DNA of 19,275 nt from Massilia sp. UBA2604 (GCA_002339265.1 DDKG01000022.1:1-19275), one strand, 5' to 3'; positions 5,332 through 13,742 are shown, counted from the stretch's first letter. The notes: generated from the sequence alone by a model not told the origin. A program made the numbers and translations.

Positions 5332-7488
5332 GTGAACGAACCATTGCCGGAGCCGCAGGCGCGCGTGCCCTCGACCGCGCCCTCACATGATGCTCCGCTG
5401 GCCGGGGATGGGGCGGCCATTCCCGCGGGCGATCTTCCGGCGCGCGCCGAGGCCGGGCCCGAAGCCTTCGGCTGGCTCCACCATTTCGTCACGGCGCTCG
5501 AGTTGGCGCCGGCGGTGGCCGTGCATTCGATGGACCAGGCCGGCACCATCCGCTTCTGGAACCGCGCCAGCGAAGAGCTGTACGGCATCCCGTCCGGCGA
5601 GGCAGTCGGCAAGCCCTTTCGCGAACTGGTATTCCACCTCGACCGCCAGGCCGAGTTCGAAGACGCGATCGCCGCGATCTGGCGCAGCGGCCATGCGCCG
5701 GCGGCGCGCGACTGGCAGGTGCAATCGCGCGTGGGCCGGCTCCACTGGGTCTATTCCTGCCACTACCCGGTCAAGCACGACGGCGTGATGCAAAAAATCT
5801 TTTGCATGGAAGTCGACATTACGGCGCGTAAAGAGGCCGAAAGCAATCTGACGCAGGCGGCCCAGGTATTCCAGAACGCGCGCGACGCCATCCTCATGAT
5901 GGATGCCGACTACCGCGTGCGCGCCGTCAACGGCGCCTTCACCAGCATTACCGGCCACGCCCCCGAGCACATCCTCGGCCAGTCGCTGGCCAGCCTGGGC
6001 TGGGATGCCGCCGACGGCTTCTACGAGCGCATCTGGTCCGAGCTCGACGGCCAGGACCACTGGGAAGGCGAACTGGCCAGCGTGCGCAGCAATGGCGAGC
6101 GCTATCCGGTGCGGGTGGCGCTGACGGCGATCCGCGATGCCCACGGCGACGTGTCGAGCTATATGGCGATGCTGACCGACATCAGCGAGCGCAAGCGGCT
6201 GGAAGAGCAGGTGCGGCACCAGGCCGAGCACGACGCCCTGACCGGCCTGCCCAACCGCATCCTGTTCCTCGACCGCCTGCACCAGGCGCTGGCCACCTGG
6301 CGCCGCCAGCGCGACCGCTGTGCGGTGATGTTCCTCGACCTCGATAAATTCAAGGCGATCAACGACACCCACGGCCACCAGGCCGGCGACGCCGTGCTGC
6401 GCGAGGTGGCGGCGCGCCTGCGCGCCTGCGTGCGCCGGGTCGACACCATCAGCCGCCTGGGAGGCGACGAATTCGTCGTGCTGCTGGCCGACATCAAGGG
6501 CGCCGACCAGGCCGCCCACGTAGCCGGCGCCGTCACCCAGGCGGTGGCGCGTCCCATCGACGTGGGCGGGCAGCAGGTCGCGCTGTCGGTCTCGATCGGC
6601 ATCGCGCTCTGCCCCGACGACGGCATTGATGTCGAGGCCTTGCTGCACCATGCCGACGTCGCGATGTACCACGCCAAGCAGGAGGGACGCGACACCTTCC
6701 GCTTCTTCGATCCGGCCATGAACGCCCATGTCATCGAGCGGGTCGAGCTCGAGAACCGGCTGCGCCAGGCGATCGAGGGCCATGAGTTCGTGCTTGAATA
6801 CCAGCCCGAGATCGAGGTGGCGAGCGGCCGCGTCGGCACGGTCGAGGCCTTGCTGCGCTGGCGCCATCCCGAACGCGGCCTGCTGCTGCCGCAGCATTTC
6901 TTGCCGGTGGCCGAGGAATCCGGCCTGATCGTCCCGATCGGCGAGTGGGTCCTGAAGGAAGCCTGCCGCCAGGCGCGCGCCTGGCGCGATGCGGGTTTTC
7001 CGGTCACGGTCGCGGTCAACCTGTCCGCCACCCAGCTCGCGCATGCGGGGCTGCTGCCGGCGGTCGATGCTGCCTTGCAGGGCGCCGGCCTGGCGCCGGA
7101 GGCGCTCGAGCTCGAGATCGCCGAGGACGCGCTGGTGCGCAGCGCACCGGCTTTCGAGACGGCGATGGCGCTGCGCGCACGCGGTGTGCAGCTGAGCATC
7201 GACCATTTCGGCATCGGCATGTCGAGCCTCGAGGCGCTGCGCCGCTTCCCGCTCACCAAGCTCAAGATCGACCGCAGCTACGTGGGCGACGTCGGGCACG
7301 ACCCGGTCGACGCGGCCATGGTGCCGGCCATCATCTCGGTGGCGCGCAGCCTGGGCTTGCGGGTGGTGGGAGAGGGCGTGGAGACGGCGGAGCAGCTGGA
7401 CTTCTTGCGGCGGCATGGCTGCGACGATTACCAGGGGTTCTATGCCAGCGCAGCCAGCGCGCGGCCGGATTTGTCGCCGCATTTGTGA
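5332..7488 (+). CDS. PAS-PAS-GGDEF-EAL cyclic-di-GMP signalling protein with degenerate EAL site
   Basis: A 718-residue protein starting at GTG 5332, with no membrane segment or signal peptide, so probably cytoplasmic. Order: a low-complexity head (1-45), PAS (about 50-165, ending VDITARKEAE), PAS (about 172-288, ending LTDISERKRLEEQ), GGDEF (about 290-460) and EAL (about 465-715). The cyclase site GGDEF is intact at 377-381, with the product-inhibition site RRVD at 368-371 five residues before it. In the EAL domain, Glu505, Asn563, Glu595, Lys645 and Glu681 are kept, but the DDFGTGYS loop reads DHFGIGMS, replacing the second metal-binding aspartate with His625. The usual QGYLFGRP tail is replaced by QGFYASAASARPD. 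The family would make or break c-di-GMP; here I infer cyclase activity with a phosphodiesterase domain that is weak or only binds ligand. It is convergent with the next gene, with 30 bases between stops. Confidence 0.93.
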   Translation: MNEPLPEPQARVPSTAPSHDAPLAGDGAAIPAGDLPARAEAGPEAFGWLHHFVTALELAPAVAVHSMDQAGTIRFWNRASEELYGIPSGEAVGKPFRELVFHLDRQAEFEDAIAAIWRSGHAPAARDWQVQSRVGRLHWVYSCHYPVKHDGVMQKIFCMEVDITARKEAESNLTQAAQVFQNARDAILMMDADYRVRAVNGAFTSITGHAPEHILGQSLASLGWDAADGFYERIWSELDGQDHWEGELASVRSNGERYPVRVALTAIRDAHGDVSSYMAMLTDISERKRLEEQVRHQAEHDALTGLPNRILFLDRLHQALATWRRQRDRCAVMFLDLDKFKAINDTHGHQAGDAVLREVAARLRACVRRVDTISRLGGDEFVVLLADIKGADQAAHVAGAVTQAVARPIDVGGQQVALSVSIGIALCPDDGIDVEALLHHADVAMYHAKQEGRDTFRFFDPAMNAHVIERVELENRLRQAIEGHEFVLEYQPEIEVASGRVGTVEALLRWRHPERGLLLPQHFLPVAEESGLIVPIGEWVLKEACRQARAWRDAGFPVTVAVNLSATQLAHAGLLPAVDAALQGAGLAPEALELEIAEDALVRSAPAFETAMALRARGVQLSIDHFGIGMSSLEALRRFPLTKLKIDRSYVGDVGHDPVDAAMVPAIISVARSLGLRVVGEGVETAEQLDFLRRHGCDDYQGFYASAASARPDLSPHL

Positions 7489-7518
7489 CGATGAACGGCA
7501 TGGGACGAGCCTTCCACC

Positions 7519-8478
7519 CTACGCGTTTCTGTCGTGTCCGAATAAGCGGATCCTGGCCAGCACCTGCCCATGATCCGACGCCTCGGGCAAGCCCAGATTG
7601 AGATGATCGTTCAGGTACACCACATCCACCACTTCCCCGATCGCGTGCGGCAGCGCCGGATTGAATTCGGGCGACACCAGGATGTGGTCGATGGTCGAGT
7701 GGCGCGTGTCGTGCAGGATCGAGAAGCCGACGTGGCGCTGGTGGTCGAGCCGGCGCTGCACCTGGCTGGCGTCGAACATGCGCTCGCCCACCGGCGTGCC
7801 TTCGCCCAGCACGATCTCGGTGGTCACCGAATCGGCCACGTCGTTGAAGTCGCCCAGCACGATGCGCGGCCTTCGGTTGGCGTGGGCCATGTCGGTCAGC
7901 AGCACGCGCAGCGCGGTGGCCTCGGTGCCGCGCCGGACCAGCGAGCGCAGGCAGGCCAGCGCATACAGGTGCGGGTCGGCGCCGCTGTCGCTGGAGCGGT
8001 AATCTGGCCGGCGCGACTTGAGGTGGACCACGATGACGTCGATCACCACGCCCGGCGCCGCGATCACGCCCGCATGCAGCGGCGCGCGGGTGAAGCGGTC
8101 GGGGTCGCGGCTGCCGGGCGGCATCGTGACGTTGTCCGGGAACATGGGCAGCTGCGATCCGGGCTCGGCCAGCGGCAGGCGCGAAACCAATGCCACGCTC
8201 GGGGTCAGGCGCGATGCGTTCGGGTCGGGGTCGAAGCCGATGTGGTGGGCATCGCGGTAGCGCCGGCTGCGCCGCAGCACTTCCTTCAGCACGCTTTGTG
8301 AAAAGATCTCCTGGAAGCCGATCACGTCGGCATTGATCAGGTCGAGCTGATGCGCGGTCCAGTCGAGCTTGGCCTCGTATTCCTCGGCCGTGAAGGGCGC
8401 GAGATTGTCGTACAGGCGGGCGCCGGGCGGGGCCAGGTTGAAAGCGTTGAAGGTGGCAAACCGAAGTTCTTCCTGCAT
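7519..8478 (-). CDS. Endonuclease/exonuclease/phosphatase (EEP) family protein
   Basis: A 319-residue protein with the metal-dependent EEP fold, shared by exonuclease III, DNase I and inositol phosphatases. The motif series is complete: Asn11 in FNAFN, Glu57 in GFQEIF, His152 in VHLKSRRPDY, Asp210 and Asn212 in LGDFND, and the C-terminal Ser301-Asp302-His303 with catalytic histidine. There is no signal peptide, so it should act in the cytoplasm. The substrate cannot be told: members cut DNA, RNA, phospholipids or sugar phosphates. The start at 8478 puts the catalytic asparagine strand right at the N-terminus, as usual. The gene is divergent from ybaK, with only 38 bases between the two starts, so the promoters must overlap. 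Confidence 0.88.
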   Translation of the reverse strand: MQEELRFATFNAFNLAPPGARLYDNLAPFTAEEYEAKLDWTAHQLDLINADVIGFQEIFSQSVLKEVLRRSRRYRDAHHIGFDPDPNASRLTPSVALVSRLPLAEPGSQLPMFPDNVTMPPGSRDPDRFTRAPLHAGVIAAPGVVIDVIVVHLKSRRPDYRSSDSGADPHLYALACLRSLVRRGTEATALRVLLTDMAHANRRPRIVLGDFNDVADSVTTEIVLGEGTPVGERMFDASQVQRRLDHQRHVGFSILHDTRHSTIDHILVSPEFNPALPHAIGEVVDVVYLNDHLNLGLPEASDHGQVLARIRLFGHDRNA

Positions 8479-8516
8479 AATAGAAACCCCTATTGTTCGT
8501 CTTTAGCGTAACACGC

Positions 8517-9008
8517 ATGGCCAAGAAAGAGCACGTCTCAGAGACACCCGCCACCCAATTCCTGCGCAAGCATGCCGTCGCATTTTCCGAGCATCCTTAT
8601 GAATATGAAGAACATGGCGGTACGGCGGTGTCCTCGAGCGCGCTCGGCGTGCCCGAACACGACGTGGTCAAGACCCTGGTGATGCAGGACGAGGCCGCCA
8701 AGCCGCTCATCGTGCTGATGCATGGCGACTGCAAAGTGTCGACCAAGAACCTGGCGCGCGCCATCCCCTGCAAGTCGGTCGAGCCGTGCAAGCCGGACGT
8801 CGCCCAGCGCCACTCAGGGTATCTGGTCGGCGGCACCTCGCCCTTCGGCATCCGCAAGGCGATGCCGGTCTATGTCGAGGAAAGCATCCTGGCGCTGGAC
8901 AAGATCTACATCAATGGCGGCCGCCGCGGCTACCTGGTCGGCATCGATCCGAAGGTGCTGGTCGCGGTGCTGAAGGCGCGTCCCGTGCAATGTGCCCTGG
9001 CCGAGTAA
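8517..9008 (+). CDS. ybaK: Cys-tRNA(Pro)/Cys-tRNA(Cys) deacylase YbaK
   Basis: A 163-residue free-standing editing enzyme of the YbaK/EbsC family that hydrolyses cysteine mischarged on tRNA(Pro) by prolyl-tRNA synthetase. The YbaK signature is clear: VVKTLV with Lys52 at the place of the essential lysine, then GYLVGGTSPFGIRK and the ending YINGGRRGYLVGIDP. The start at 8517 (MAKKEHVSET) gives the normal length; an upstream GTG at 8493 in frame would add eight residues with no ribosome site. plsY follows after 81 bases, so the two may share transcription, although a candidate promoter lies between them. Confidence 0.93.
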   Translation: MAKKEHVSETPATQFLRKHAVAFSEHPYEYEEHGGTAVSSSALGVPEHDVVKTLVMQDEAAKPLIVLMHGDCKVSTKNLARAIPCKSVEPCKPDVAQRHSGYLVGGTSPFGIRKAMPVYVEESILALDKIYINGGRRGYLVGIDPKVLVAVLKARPVQCALAE

Positions 9009-9033
9009 CTTTCTCCATCGCGATCCGATGGTG

Positions 9034-9039
9034 TATATT
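9034..9039 (+). promoter_or_regulatory. Candidate -10 element of plsY
   Basis: TATATT at 9034-9039, directly preceded by TG, lies 50 bases before the plsY start in the gap after ybaK. The -35 region is poor. It could give plsY its own promoter within a ybaK-plsY unit. Confidence 0.3.
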
Positions 9040-9089
9040 CACGACCGATTTCCGGTAATGACCTTGGCCGGAGCCCACTGAGAGACCAG

Positions 9090-9713
9090 ATGAACACCCT
9101 GATTGCCACCATCGCCGCCTATTTGCTCGGCTCGATTTCCTTCGCGGTCGTGATGAGCCGCGCCTTCGGCCTGTCCGACCCGCGCACCTATGGCTCCAAG
9201 AACCCGGGCGCCACCAATGTGCTGCGCAGCGGCAGCAAGAAGGCCGCGATCGCCACCCTGGTCGGCGACGCCGCCAAGGGCTGGCTGGCGGTGTGGCTGG
9301 CGGTACAGTTCGGCCCCGATTTCGGGCTGGACGACACAGGCATCGCCCTGGTCGCGATCGCCGTCTTCATCGGCCACCTGTGGCCGGTGTTCTTCCGCTT
9401 CGTGGGCGGCAAGGGCGTGGCTACCGCACTCGGCGTGCTGCTCGGCATTAACCCATGGCTCGGCCTGGCGACCCTGGCGACCTGGCTGATCGTGGCCTAT
9501 GCCTTCCGCTATTCGTCGCTGGCCGCCCTGATCGCCTCGATCTTCGCGCCGTTCTACTACGGCCTGCTGTTCGGCGTCGATGCGATTCTGTTCGCCGTGT
9601 TCGTGATGAGCGCGCTGCTGCTGTGGCGCCACAGCAGTAATATCGGGAACCTGATCGCCGGCAAGGAATCGAAGATCGGCAGCAAGTCGGCCGGGGCCAA
9701 GAAAGCAAAGTAA
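9090..9713 (+). CDS. plsY: Acyl-phosphate:glycerol-3-phosphate acyltransferase PlsY
   Basis: A 207-residue inner-membrane enzyme that transfers the acyl chain from acyl-phosphate (made by PlsX) to the 1-position of glycerol-3-phosphate, the first step of phospholipid synthesis. Five hydrophobic segments can be traced. The three conserved cytoplasmic motifs are present: [10 protein letters not shown] at about residues 34-43, [21 protein letters not shown] in the middle, and a C-terminal [14 protein letters not shown], corresponding to the RH-NI-RL motif. GDAAKG between the first two is also typical. The tail [10 protein letters not shown] is basic and probably cytoplasmic. A GAGAG ribosome site precedes ATG 9090. 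Confidence 0.95.
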   Translation: MNTLIATIAAYLLGSISFAVVMSRAFGLSDPRTYGSKNPGATNVLRSGSKKAAIATLVGDAAKGWLAVWLAVQFGPDFGLDDTGIALVAIAVFIGHLWPVFFRFVGGKGVATALGVLLGINPWLGLATLATWLIVAYAFRYSSLAALIASIFAPFYYGLLFGVDAILFAVFVMSALLLWRHSSNIGNLIAGKESKIGSKSAGAKKAK

Positions 9714-9798
9714 GCGCGCACCCGATTTCCGTCCAGGCGTTACCATAGCGCCAATTAGCGGCACATCCGTGCCGCGCCGGACAGAAAGGTGGTACGCC

Positions 9799-10476
9799 GT
9801 GAGCAAGCAACTCAGGATCGATTTTGTGTCGGACGTCTCGTGCCCATGGTGCGCGATCGGCCTGAAATCGCTGGAACAGGCCCTGTTGAAGGTCGGCGAC
9901 GAAGTGCGCGTCGACCTGCATTTCCAGCCCTTCGAACTGAACCCCGACATGGGCCCGGACGGCCAGGACATCGTCGAGCACGTGACGCAGAAATATGGCG
10001 CCACGGCCGAGCAGCAAGCCGCCACCCGCGAGACGATCCGCGCACGCGGCGCCGCCGTCGGTTTTACCTTCGACATGGAGCGGCGCGGCCGCATCTACAA
10101 CACCTTCGACGCCCACCGCCTGCTGGCCTGGGCCGAAGACGAGGGCCAGCAACGCCAGCTCAAGACCGCGCTGCTCGAAGCCTATTTCACCCGCTGCGAA
10201 GACCCGAGCAACCACGAGGTGCTGCTGCGCACGGCCGAGAGCGTCGGCCTGGATCGCGAAAGGGCTGCCATCATCCTGGGTTCCAATGAGTATGCCGACG
10301 ACGTGCGCACGCGCGAGCAATTCTTCCAGCGCGCCGGCGTCAAGTCGGTGCCGGCGATCATCATCAACCAGCGCCATCTGATTTCCGGCGGCCAGCCGCC
10401 GGAAGTGTTCGAGCGCGCGTTGCGCGAGATTCCGGGGCTGGAAGCAGGGGCTGAATCGCAGAGTCCTGAGGCTTGA
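9799..10476 (+). CDS. DsbA-family oxidoreductase, FrnE-like
   Basis: A 225-residue thioredoxin-fold protein with an alpha-helical insert. The N-terminus IDFVSDVSCPWCAIG carries the CPWC redox pair, Cys15 and Cys18, and the cis-proline loop is SVPAIIIN with Pro185. The strings FQPFELNPDM and RIYNTFDAHRLL identify the FrnE / 2-hydroxychromene-2-carboxylate isomerase branch rather than periplasmic DsbA. There is no signal peptide, so it acts in the cytoplasm, probably as a disulfide isomerase or glutathione-linked oxidoreductase. GTG 9799 is chosen because a GAAAGGTGG ribosome site lies 7-15 bases before it and the protein begins right at the first beta strand; an in-frame GTG at 9769 would add ten residues. 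It follows plsY by 85 bases. Confidence 0.88.
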   Translation: MSKQLRIDFVSDVSCPWCAIGLKSLEQALLKVGDEVRVDLHFQPFELNPDMGPDGQDIVEHVTQKYGATAEQQAATRETIRARGAAVGFTFDMERRGRIYNTFDAHRLLAWAEDEGQQRQLKTALLEAYFTRCEDPSNHEVLLRTAESVGLDRERAAIILGSNEYADDVRTREQFFQRAGVKSVPAIIINQRHLISGGQPPEVFERALREIPGLEAGAESQSPEA

Positions 10477-10491
10477 GTCAGCCCCAACCAA

Positions 10492-10533
10492 CGTCGTTCC
10501 CGCGGAGGCGGGAACGACGGTTTTCGAGCTAAC
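10492..10533. repeat. Dispersed hairpin repeat, copy A
   Basis: CGTCGTTCCCGC at 10492-10503 and its exact complement GCGGGAACGACG at 10508-10519 form a 12-base-pair stem with loop GGAG, 15 bases after the FrnE-like stop codon. A TTTT run follows at 10521-10524, so it may also terminate transcription. Read on the reverse strand, the hairpin plus flank (GTTAGCTCGAAAACCGTC from 10533 to 10516) matches the left flank of the repeat at 17074-17116 with one indel and one substitution, so this is one copy of a dispersed element. Confidence 0.7.
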
Positions 10534-10573
10534 TAATACGGCATGCGTTCCGTGCAGAATTCAGTCTGCAAAC

Positions 10574-11419
10574 TCAGGTCAGTTCAAGCACCACCGGCTG
10601 ATGATCCGACGCCGCCGTCTCGGACTGCACGTCAAGCGCGGTGAGCCGCGGCGCCAGGTCGTCGGTCACGAAGAAATAGTCATAGCACTCAGGCCGCTCG
10701 GGCCACGGGAAACCGTGCAGCCCGGTGGTCGGCGCGCGCGCCATGTCGCCGTGCACGGCCTTCCACGCATCGACCAGTGGCAGCGCGCCGGGTTCCGGCG
10801 CCGCCAGCAGCGCCTGGTAATCCGGCGCCTCCGGCGCAAAATTGAAATCGCCGCAAAGAATCGCCGAACCGGGCCGGAAGCCCAGCTGAAACGGCGCATC
10901 GAGGTTCGGATCGGGCTGGAACAGGCGCGAGCGGGCGCAGGCCTCGGCATGCAGTTCGCGGATGCGCGCCACCTGCGCCATGCGCTGCGGCGGCGAATAG
11001 TATTCGAGATGGGTGGTCAAGAGGCGCAGCTTGCCGGTCGGGGCGTCGACCACGGTTTCCAGGAGGCCGCGCGGCATGCCGGCGGGATGCTCCGGATCGG
11101 CCGGCCAGGGCAACAGGTGGCGGTGCACCTGCGAGATTCGGTATTTCGAGAGGATCAGGTTGCCGAACAGGCGGGGAACATTGTTCTTGTAGATTTCACT
11201 CGGGGCATGCTCCATCGCGTGGTAGCCGCCGAATGCGCCGCTGAGCTGCTTGAACTGGTTGGCGCTGGCGCTGCCCTCGAGCTCGGGGTGGTTCGCGGCC
11301 ACCTCCTGCAGGCAGATCACATCGGGGTTGAGCCGGCGCAGCACGTCGATGATCGCATGGATGCGAATTCGTCCGTCCTTGCCACAACCCCAACGAATAT
11401 TCCAGCTTACTACGCGCAT
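10574..11419 (-). CDS. Endonuclease/exonuclease/phosphatase (EEP) family protein, second in window
   Basis: A 281-residue EEP-fold protein. Its motifs are Asn7 in VSWNIRWG, Glu39 in CLQEVAAN, His137 in TTHLEYYS, Asp191 and Asn193 in CGDFNFAP, a Tyr-Asp pair in ECYDYFFVTDDL, and Ser271-Asp272-His273 at the C-terminus. The catalytic set is complete. No signal peptide is seen. It is only distantly like the EEP gene at 7519-8478: the motifs agree but the spacing and intervening sequence do not, so they are not a recent duplication. The pattern resembles the small exonuclease III / phosphatase-like group, but the substrate is unknown. A near-perfect ribosome site, GGAGGTGA, fixes the start at 11419 and predicts strong translation. 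The stop lies about 55 bases from the copy A hairpin. Confidence 0.88.
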   Translation of the reverse strand: MRVVSWNIRWGCGKDGRIRIHAIIDVLRRLNPDVICLQEVAANHPELEGSASANQFKQLSGAFGGYHAMEHAPSEIYKNNVPRLFGNLILSKYRISQVHRHLLPWPADPEHPAGMPRGLLETVVDAPTGKLRLLTTHLEYYSPPQRMAQVARIRELHAEACARSRLFQPDPNLDAPFQLGFRPGSAILCGDFNFAPEAPDYQALLAAPEPGALPLVDAWKAVHGDMARAPTTGLHGFPWPERPECYDYFFVTDDLAPRLTALDVQSETAASDHQPVVLELT

Positions 11420-11422
11420 TGT

Positions 11423-11430
11423 TCACCTCC
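11423..11430 (-). promoter_or_regulatory. Strong Shine-Dalgarno site of the second EEP gene
   Basis: On the reverse strand GGAGGTGA is followed by ACA and then the ATG. This is close to full complementarity with the 16S rRNA 3' end, the best ribosome site in the window, and it settles the start codon. Confidence 0.75.
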
Positions 11431-11540
11431 GTAAATCTTGATCGACGGATATTGCCACCGTTTGGCGACAGACGGTCACACGGTAGGATCGATGTCAGGC
11501 TGGCAAGTTCAATGGCGAATTCGAGCGCTTAATCTGTTTT

Positions 11541-12581
11541 TCAGGCAGCTTCCAGCTCGTCCAGCGGCCAGCGCGGGCGCACCGTGAAGGCATAGTCGCG
11601 CTGGGCCAGCGCCGGATTGCGTTCGAGGCGCATGGCGCCGGCGAAGGCGATCATGGCGCCATTATCGGTGCAGAATTCCAGCTCCGGGTAATACACCTTG
11701 AACTTGCGTTTGGCCGCTGCCGCATTGAGCGATTCGCGCAACTGTTTGTTGGCGCCGACGCCGCCCGCGATCACGAGTCGCTTCAGGCCCGTGTGTTTCA
11801 TTGCATTGACGCATTTTGCGGTCAGCACGTCGACGATCGCATCGACGAAGCCGCGCGCGATGTTCGCCTTGTCCTGCTCGCAGATATTCGCGACTACCTT
11901 TTCTTCGTAGTTCTTGACCACGGTGAGCACGGCGGTCTTGAGGCCCGAGAAGCTGAAATTGAAATCCTTGCTGTGCAGCATGGGGCGCGGCAAGGAATAG
12001 GCAGTCGGATCGCCGAATTCCGCCAGGCGAGAAATTGCCGGCCCGCCCGGATAGCCCAGGCCCAGCAGCTTGGCCGACTTATCGAAGGCTTCGCCGGCCG
12101 CGTCGTCCAGGGTCTCGCCCAGCAGGGTATAGCTGCCGACGCCGTCGACCCGCATCAGCTGGGTATGCCCGCCCGAGACCAGCAGGGCCAGGAAGGGGAA
12201 TTCCGGACGCTCGGACGCCAGCAGCGGCGACAGCAGGTGACCCTCGAGGTGGTGCACGCCGAGCACCGGCTTGTCCAGCGCCAGCGCCAGGCTGCAGGCA
12301 ACCGAGGAACCGACCAGCAGCGCGCCGGCCAGGCCCGGGCCCTGCGTGTAGGCGATGGCGTCGATGTTCGACGCCGGCAGGTCTGCGCGCTTCAGCACTT
12401 CGTCCAGCAGCGGAATGGCGCGCCGGATATGGTCGCGCGAAGCGAGTTCCGGTACCACGCCGCCATACTCCTCGTGCATGGCGACCTGCGAGTGCAGGGC
12501 GTGGGACAGCAGGCCGCGCTCGGTGTCATACAGAGCAAAGCCGGTTTCATCGCAGGAGGATTCGACGCCGAGAACGATCAT
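11541..12581 (-). CDS. tsaD: tRNA N6-threonylcarbamoyladenosine transferase TsaD
   Basis: A 346-residue ASKHA-fold enzyme that, with TsaB and TsaE, transfers the threonylcarbamoyl group to adenosine 37 of ANN-reading tRNAs (t6A). The N-terminus [17 protein letters not shown] is diagnostic. The metal-binding pair His111 and His115 is in [13 protein letters not shown] at the same numbers as in E. coli. Further family motifs are [73 protein letters not shown] and [13 protein letters not shown], where the aspartate completes the metal site. The length is standard. The gene is on the reverse strand downstream of the DAHP synthase gene with a 99-base gap containing a hairpin, so shared transcription is possible but not assured. 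Confidence 0.97.
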   Translation of the reverse strand: MIVLGVESSCDETGFALYDTERGLLSHALHSQVAMHEEYGGVVPELASRDHIRRAIPLLDEVLKRADLPASNIDAIAYTQGPGLAGALLVGSSVACSLALALDKPVLGVHHLEGHLLSPLLASERPEFPFLALLVSGGHTQLMRVDGVGSYTLLGETLDDAAGEAFDKSAKLLGLGYPGGPAISRLAEFGDPTAYSLPRPMLHSKDFNFSFSGLKTAVLTVVKNYEEKVVANICEQDKANIARGFVDAIVDVLTAKCVNAMKHTGLKRLVIAGGVGANKQLRESLNAAAAKRKFKVYYPELEFCTDNGAMIAFAGAMRLERNPALAQRDYAFTVRPRWPLDELEAA

Positions 12582-12625
12582 GAAAGAAAAGCGGTAAGGT
12601 GGACTGAACCGGCCATTTTACCGTA

Positions 12626-12650
12626 GCGTGGACGGCTCCGCCGTCCACGC
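12626..12650. repeat. 11-base-pair hairpin between DAHP synthase gene and tsaD
   Basis: GCGTGGACGGC at 12626-12636 and GCCGTCCACGC at 12640-12650 pair perfectly around a TCC loop. There is no T-run on either side, so it is not a standard intrinsic terminator, though it may slow transcription or protect the aroG-type mRNA. On the reverse strand it is followed by TAAAAT (12620-12615), a possible -10 for tsaD. It may be another dispersed hairpin repeat, but only one copy is in the window. Confidence 0.5.
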
Positions 12651-12680
12651 GTCCAACCACCGTCAGCCAGCCACAACGTT

Positions 12681-13742
12681 TTACGGGCGCTGCAGCAGTT
12701 CGCGATGCGCCTGACGCAACATATTCTCGGTCTCTTCCCACCCGATGCAGCCATCGGTCACCGAACAGCCATAGGCCAGCTGCGACAGGTCGCTCGGGAT
12801 CGCCTGGCTGCCGCTGACGATATTCGACTCGATCATCACGCCCACCAGCGATTGATTGCCATGACGAATCTGCTGGATCACGTCCGACATCACCAGCGGC
12901 TGCAGTTCCGGCTTCTTGTAGCTGTTCGCGTGCGAGCAGTCCACCACCAGGTTGGCCGGCAATTTGGCCTTGGTCAGCGCCTGCTCGGCAATCGCCACCG
13001 ACACCGAATCGTAGTTCGGCCGGCCGCCGCCGCCGCGCAGCACCACGTGGCCGTAGGCATTGCCGCTGGTACGCACGATCGATACCGAACCTTGCCCATT
13101 GATGCCCAGGAAGGCATGCGGATTGGCCGAAGACAGCACCGCATTGATGGCAATGCTGACGTCGCCGTCGGTGCCGTTCTTGAATCCGACCGGGGTCGAC
13201 AGGCCGGACGACATCTCGCGGTGGGTCTGCGATTCGGTGGTGCGTGCGCCGATCGCGGTCCAGGCGATCAGGTCGCCCAGGTATTGCGGCGAAATCGGAT
13301 CGAGCGCCTCAGTCGCGGTCGGCAAGCCCAGCTCGCACACGTCGAGCAGGAACTGGCGCGCGCGTTCCATGCCGACGTCGACGCGGAACGAGTCGTCCAT
13401 GAACGGATCGTTGATATAGCCCTTCCAGCCGGTGGTGGTGCGCGGCTTCTCGAAATACACGCGCATCACCAGCACCATGGTCTCGCTGACCTCGTCCTGC
13501 AGCGCCTTGAGGCGGCGCGCATAGTCGAGGCCGGCTACCGGATCGTGGATCGAGCAGGGGCCGACCACGACGAACAGGCGCTTGTCCTGGCGGTCAAGGA
13601 TATTGCGCAGCGTCTCGCGACCTTCCATGACGGTGCGATAGGCGCGGTCGCTCAGCGGCAGGGCCGCATGCAGTTCGACCGGCGTGGGCATGCGGGCGAA
13701 CGAGCTGACGTTGGTATTTTCGATTTGAGGCGTGCTGGTCAT
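12681..13742 (-). CDS. aroG: 3-deoxy-7-phosphoheptulonate (DAHP) synthase, class I
   Basis: A 353-residue enzyme that condenses phosphoenolpyruvate and erythrose-4-phosphate to DAHP, the entry step of the shikimate pathway. It belongs to the AroF/AroG/AroH type: VVVGPCSIHDP with metal-binding Cys63, KPRTTTGWKGYINDP for phosphoenolpyruvate binding, ARTTESQTHREMSSGLSTPVGFKNGTDG, DCSHANSYK with His271, MIESNIV with Glu305, and SVTDGCIGWEET with Asp330. Cys63, His271, Glu305 and Asp330 are each two to four positions from the E. coli AroG metal ligands. The symbol is a best guess among the isozymes; which amino acid inhibits it cannot be read from sequence with confidence. It is divergent from ybiB with 133 bases between the starts. 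Confidence 0.94.
   Translation of the reverse strand: MTSTPQIENTNVSSFARMPTPVELHAALPLSDRAYRTVMEGRETLRNILDRQDKRLFVVVGPCSIHDPVAGLDYARRLKALQDEVSETMVLVMRVYFEKPRTTTGWKGYINDPFMDDSFRVDVGMERARQFLLDVCELGLPTATEALDPISPQYLGDLIAWTAIGARTTESQTHREMSSGLSTPVGFKNGTDGDVSIAINAVLSSANPHAFLGINGQGSVSIVRTSGNAYGHVVLRGGGGRPNYDSVSVAIAEQALTKAKLPANLVVDCSHANSYKKPELQPLVMSDVIQQIRHGNQSLVGVMIESNIVSGSQAIPSDLSQLAYGCSVTDGCIGWEETENMLRQAHRELLQRP

Noticed and set aside
5383..7482. A 699-codon reverse-strand frame opposite the GGDEF/EAL gene.
   Set aside because: It mirrors the coding frame, has antisense-like composition and no motif, while the forward frame has PAS, GGDEF and EAL motifs.
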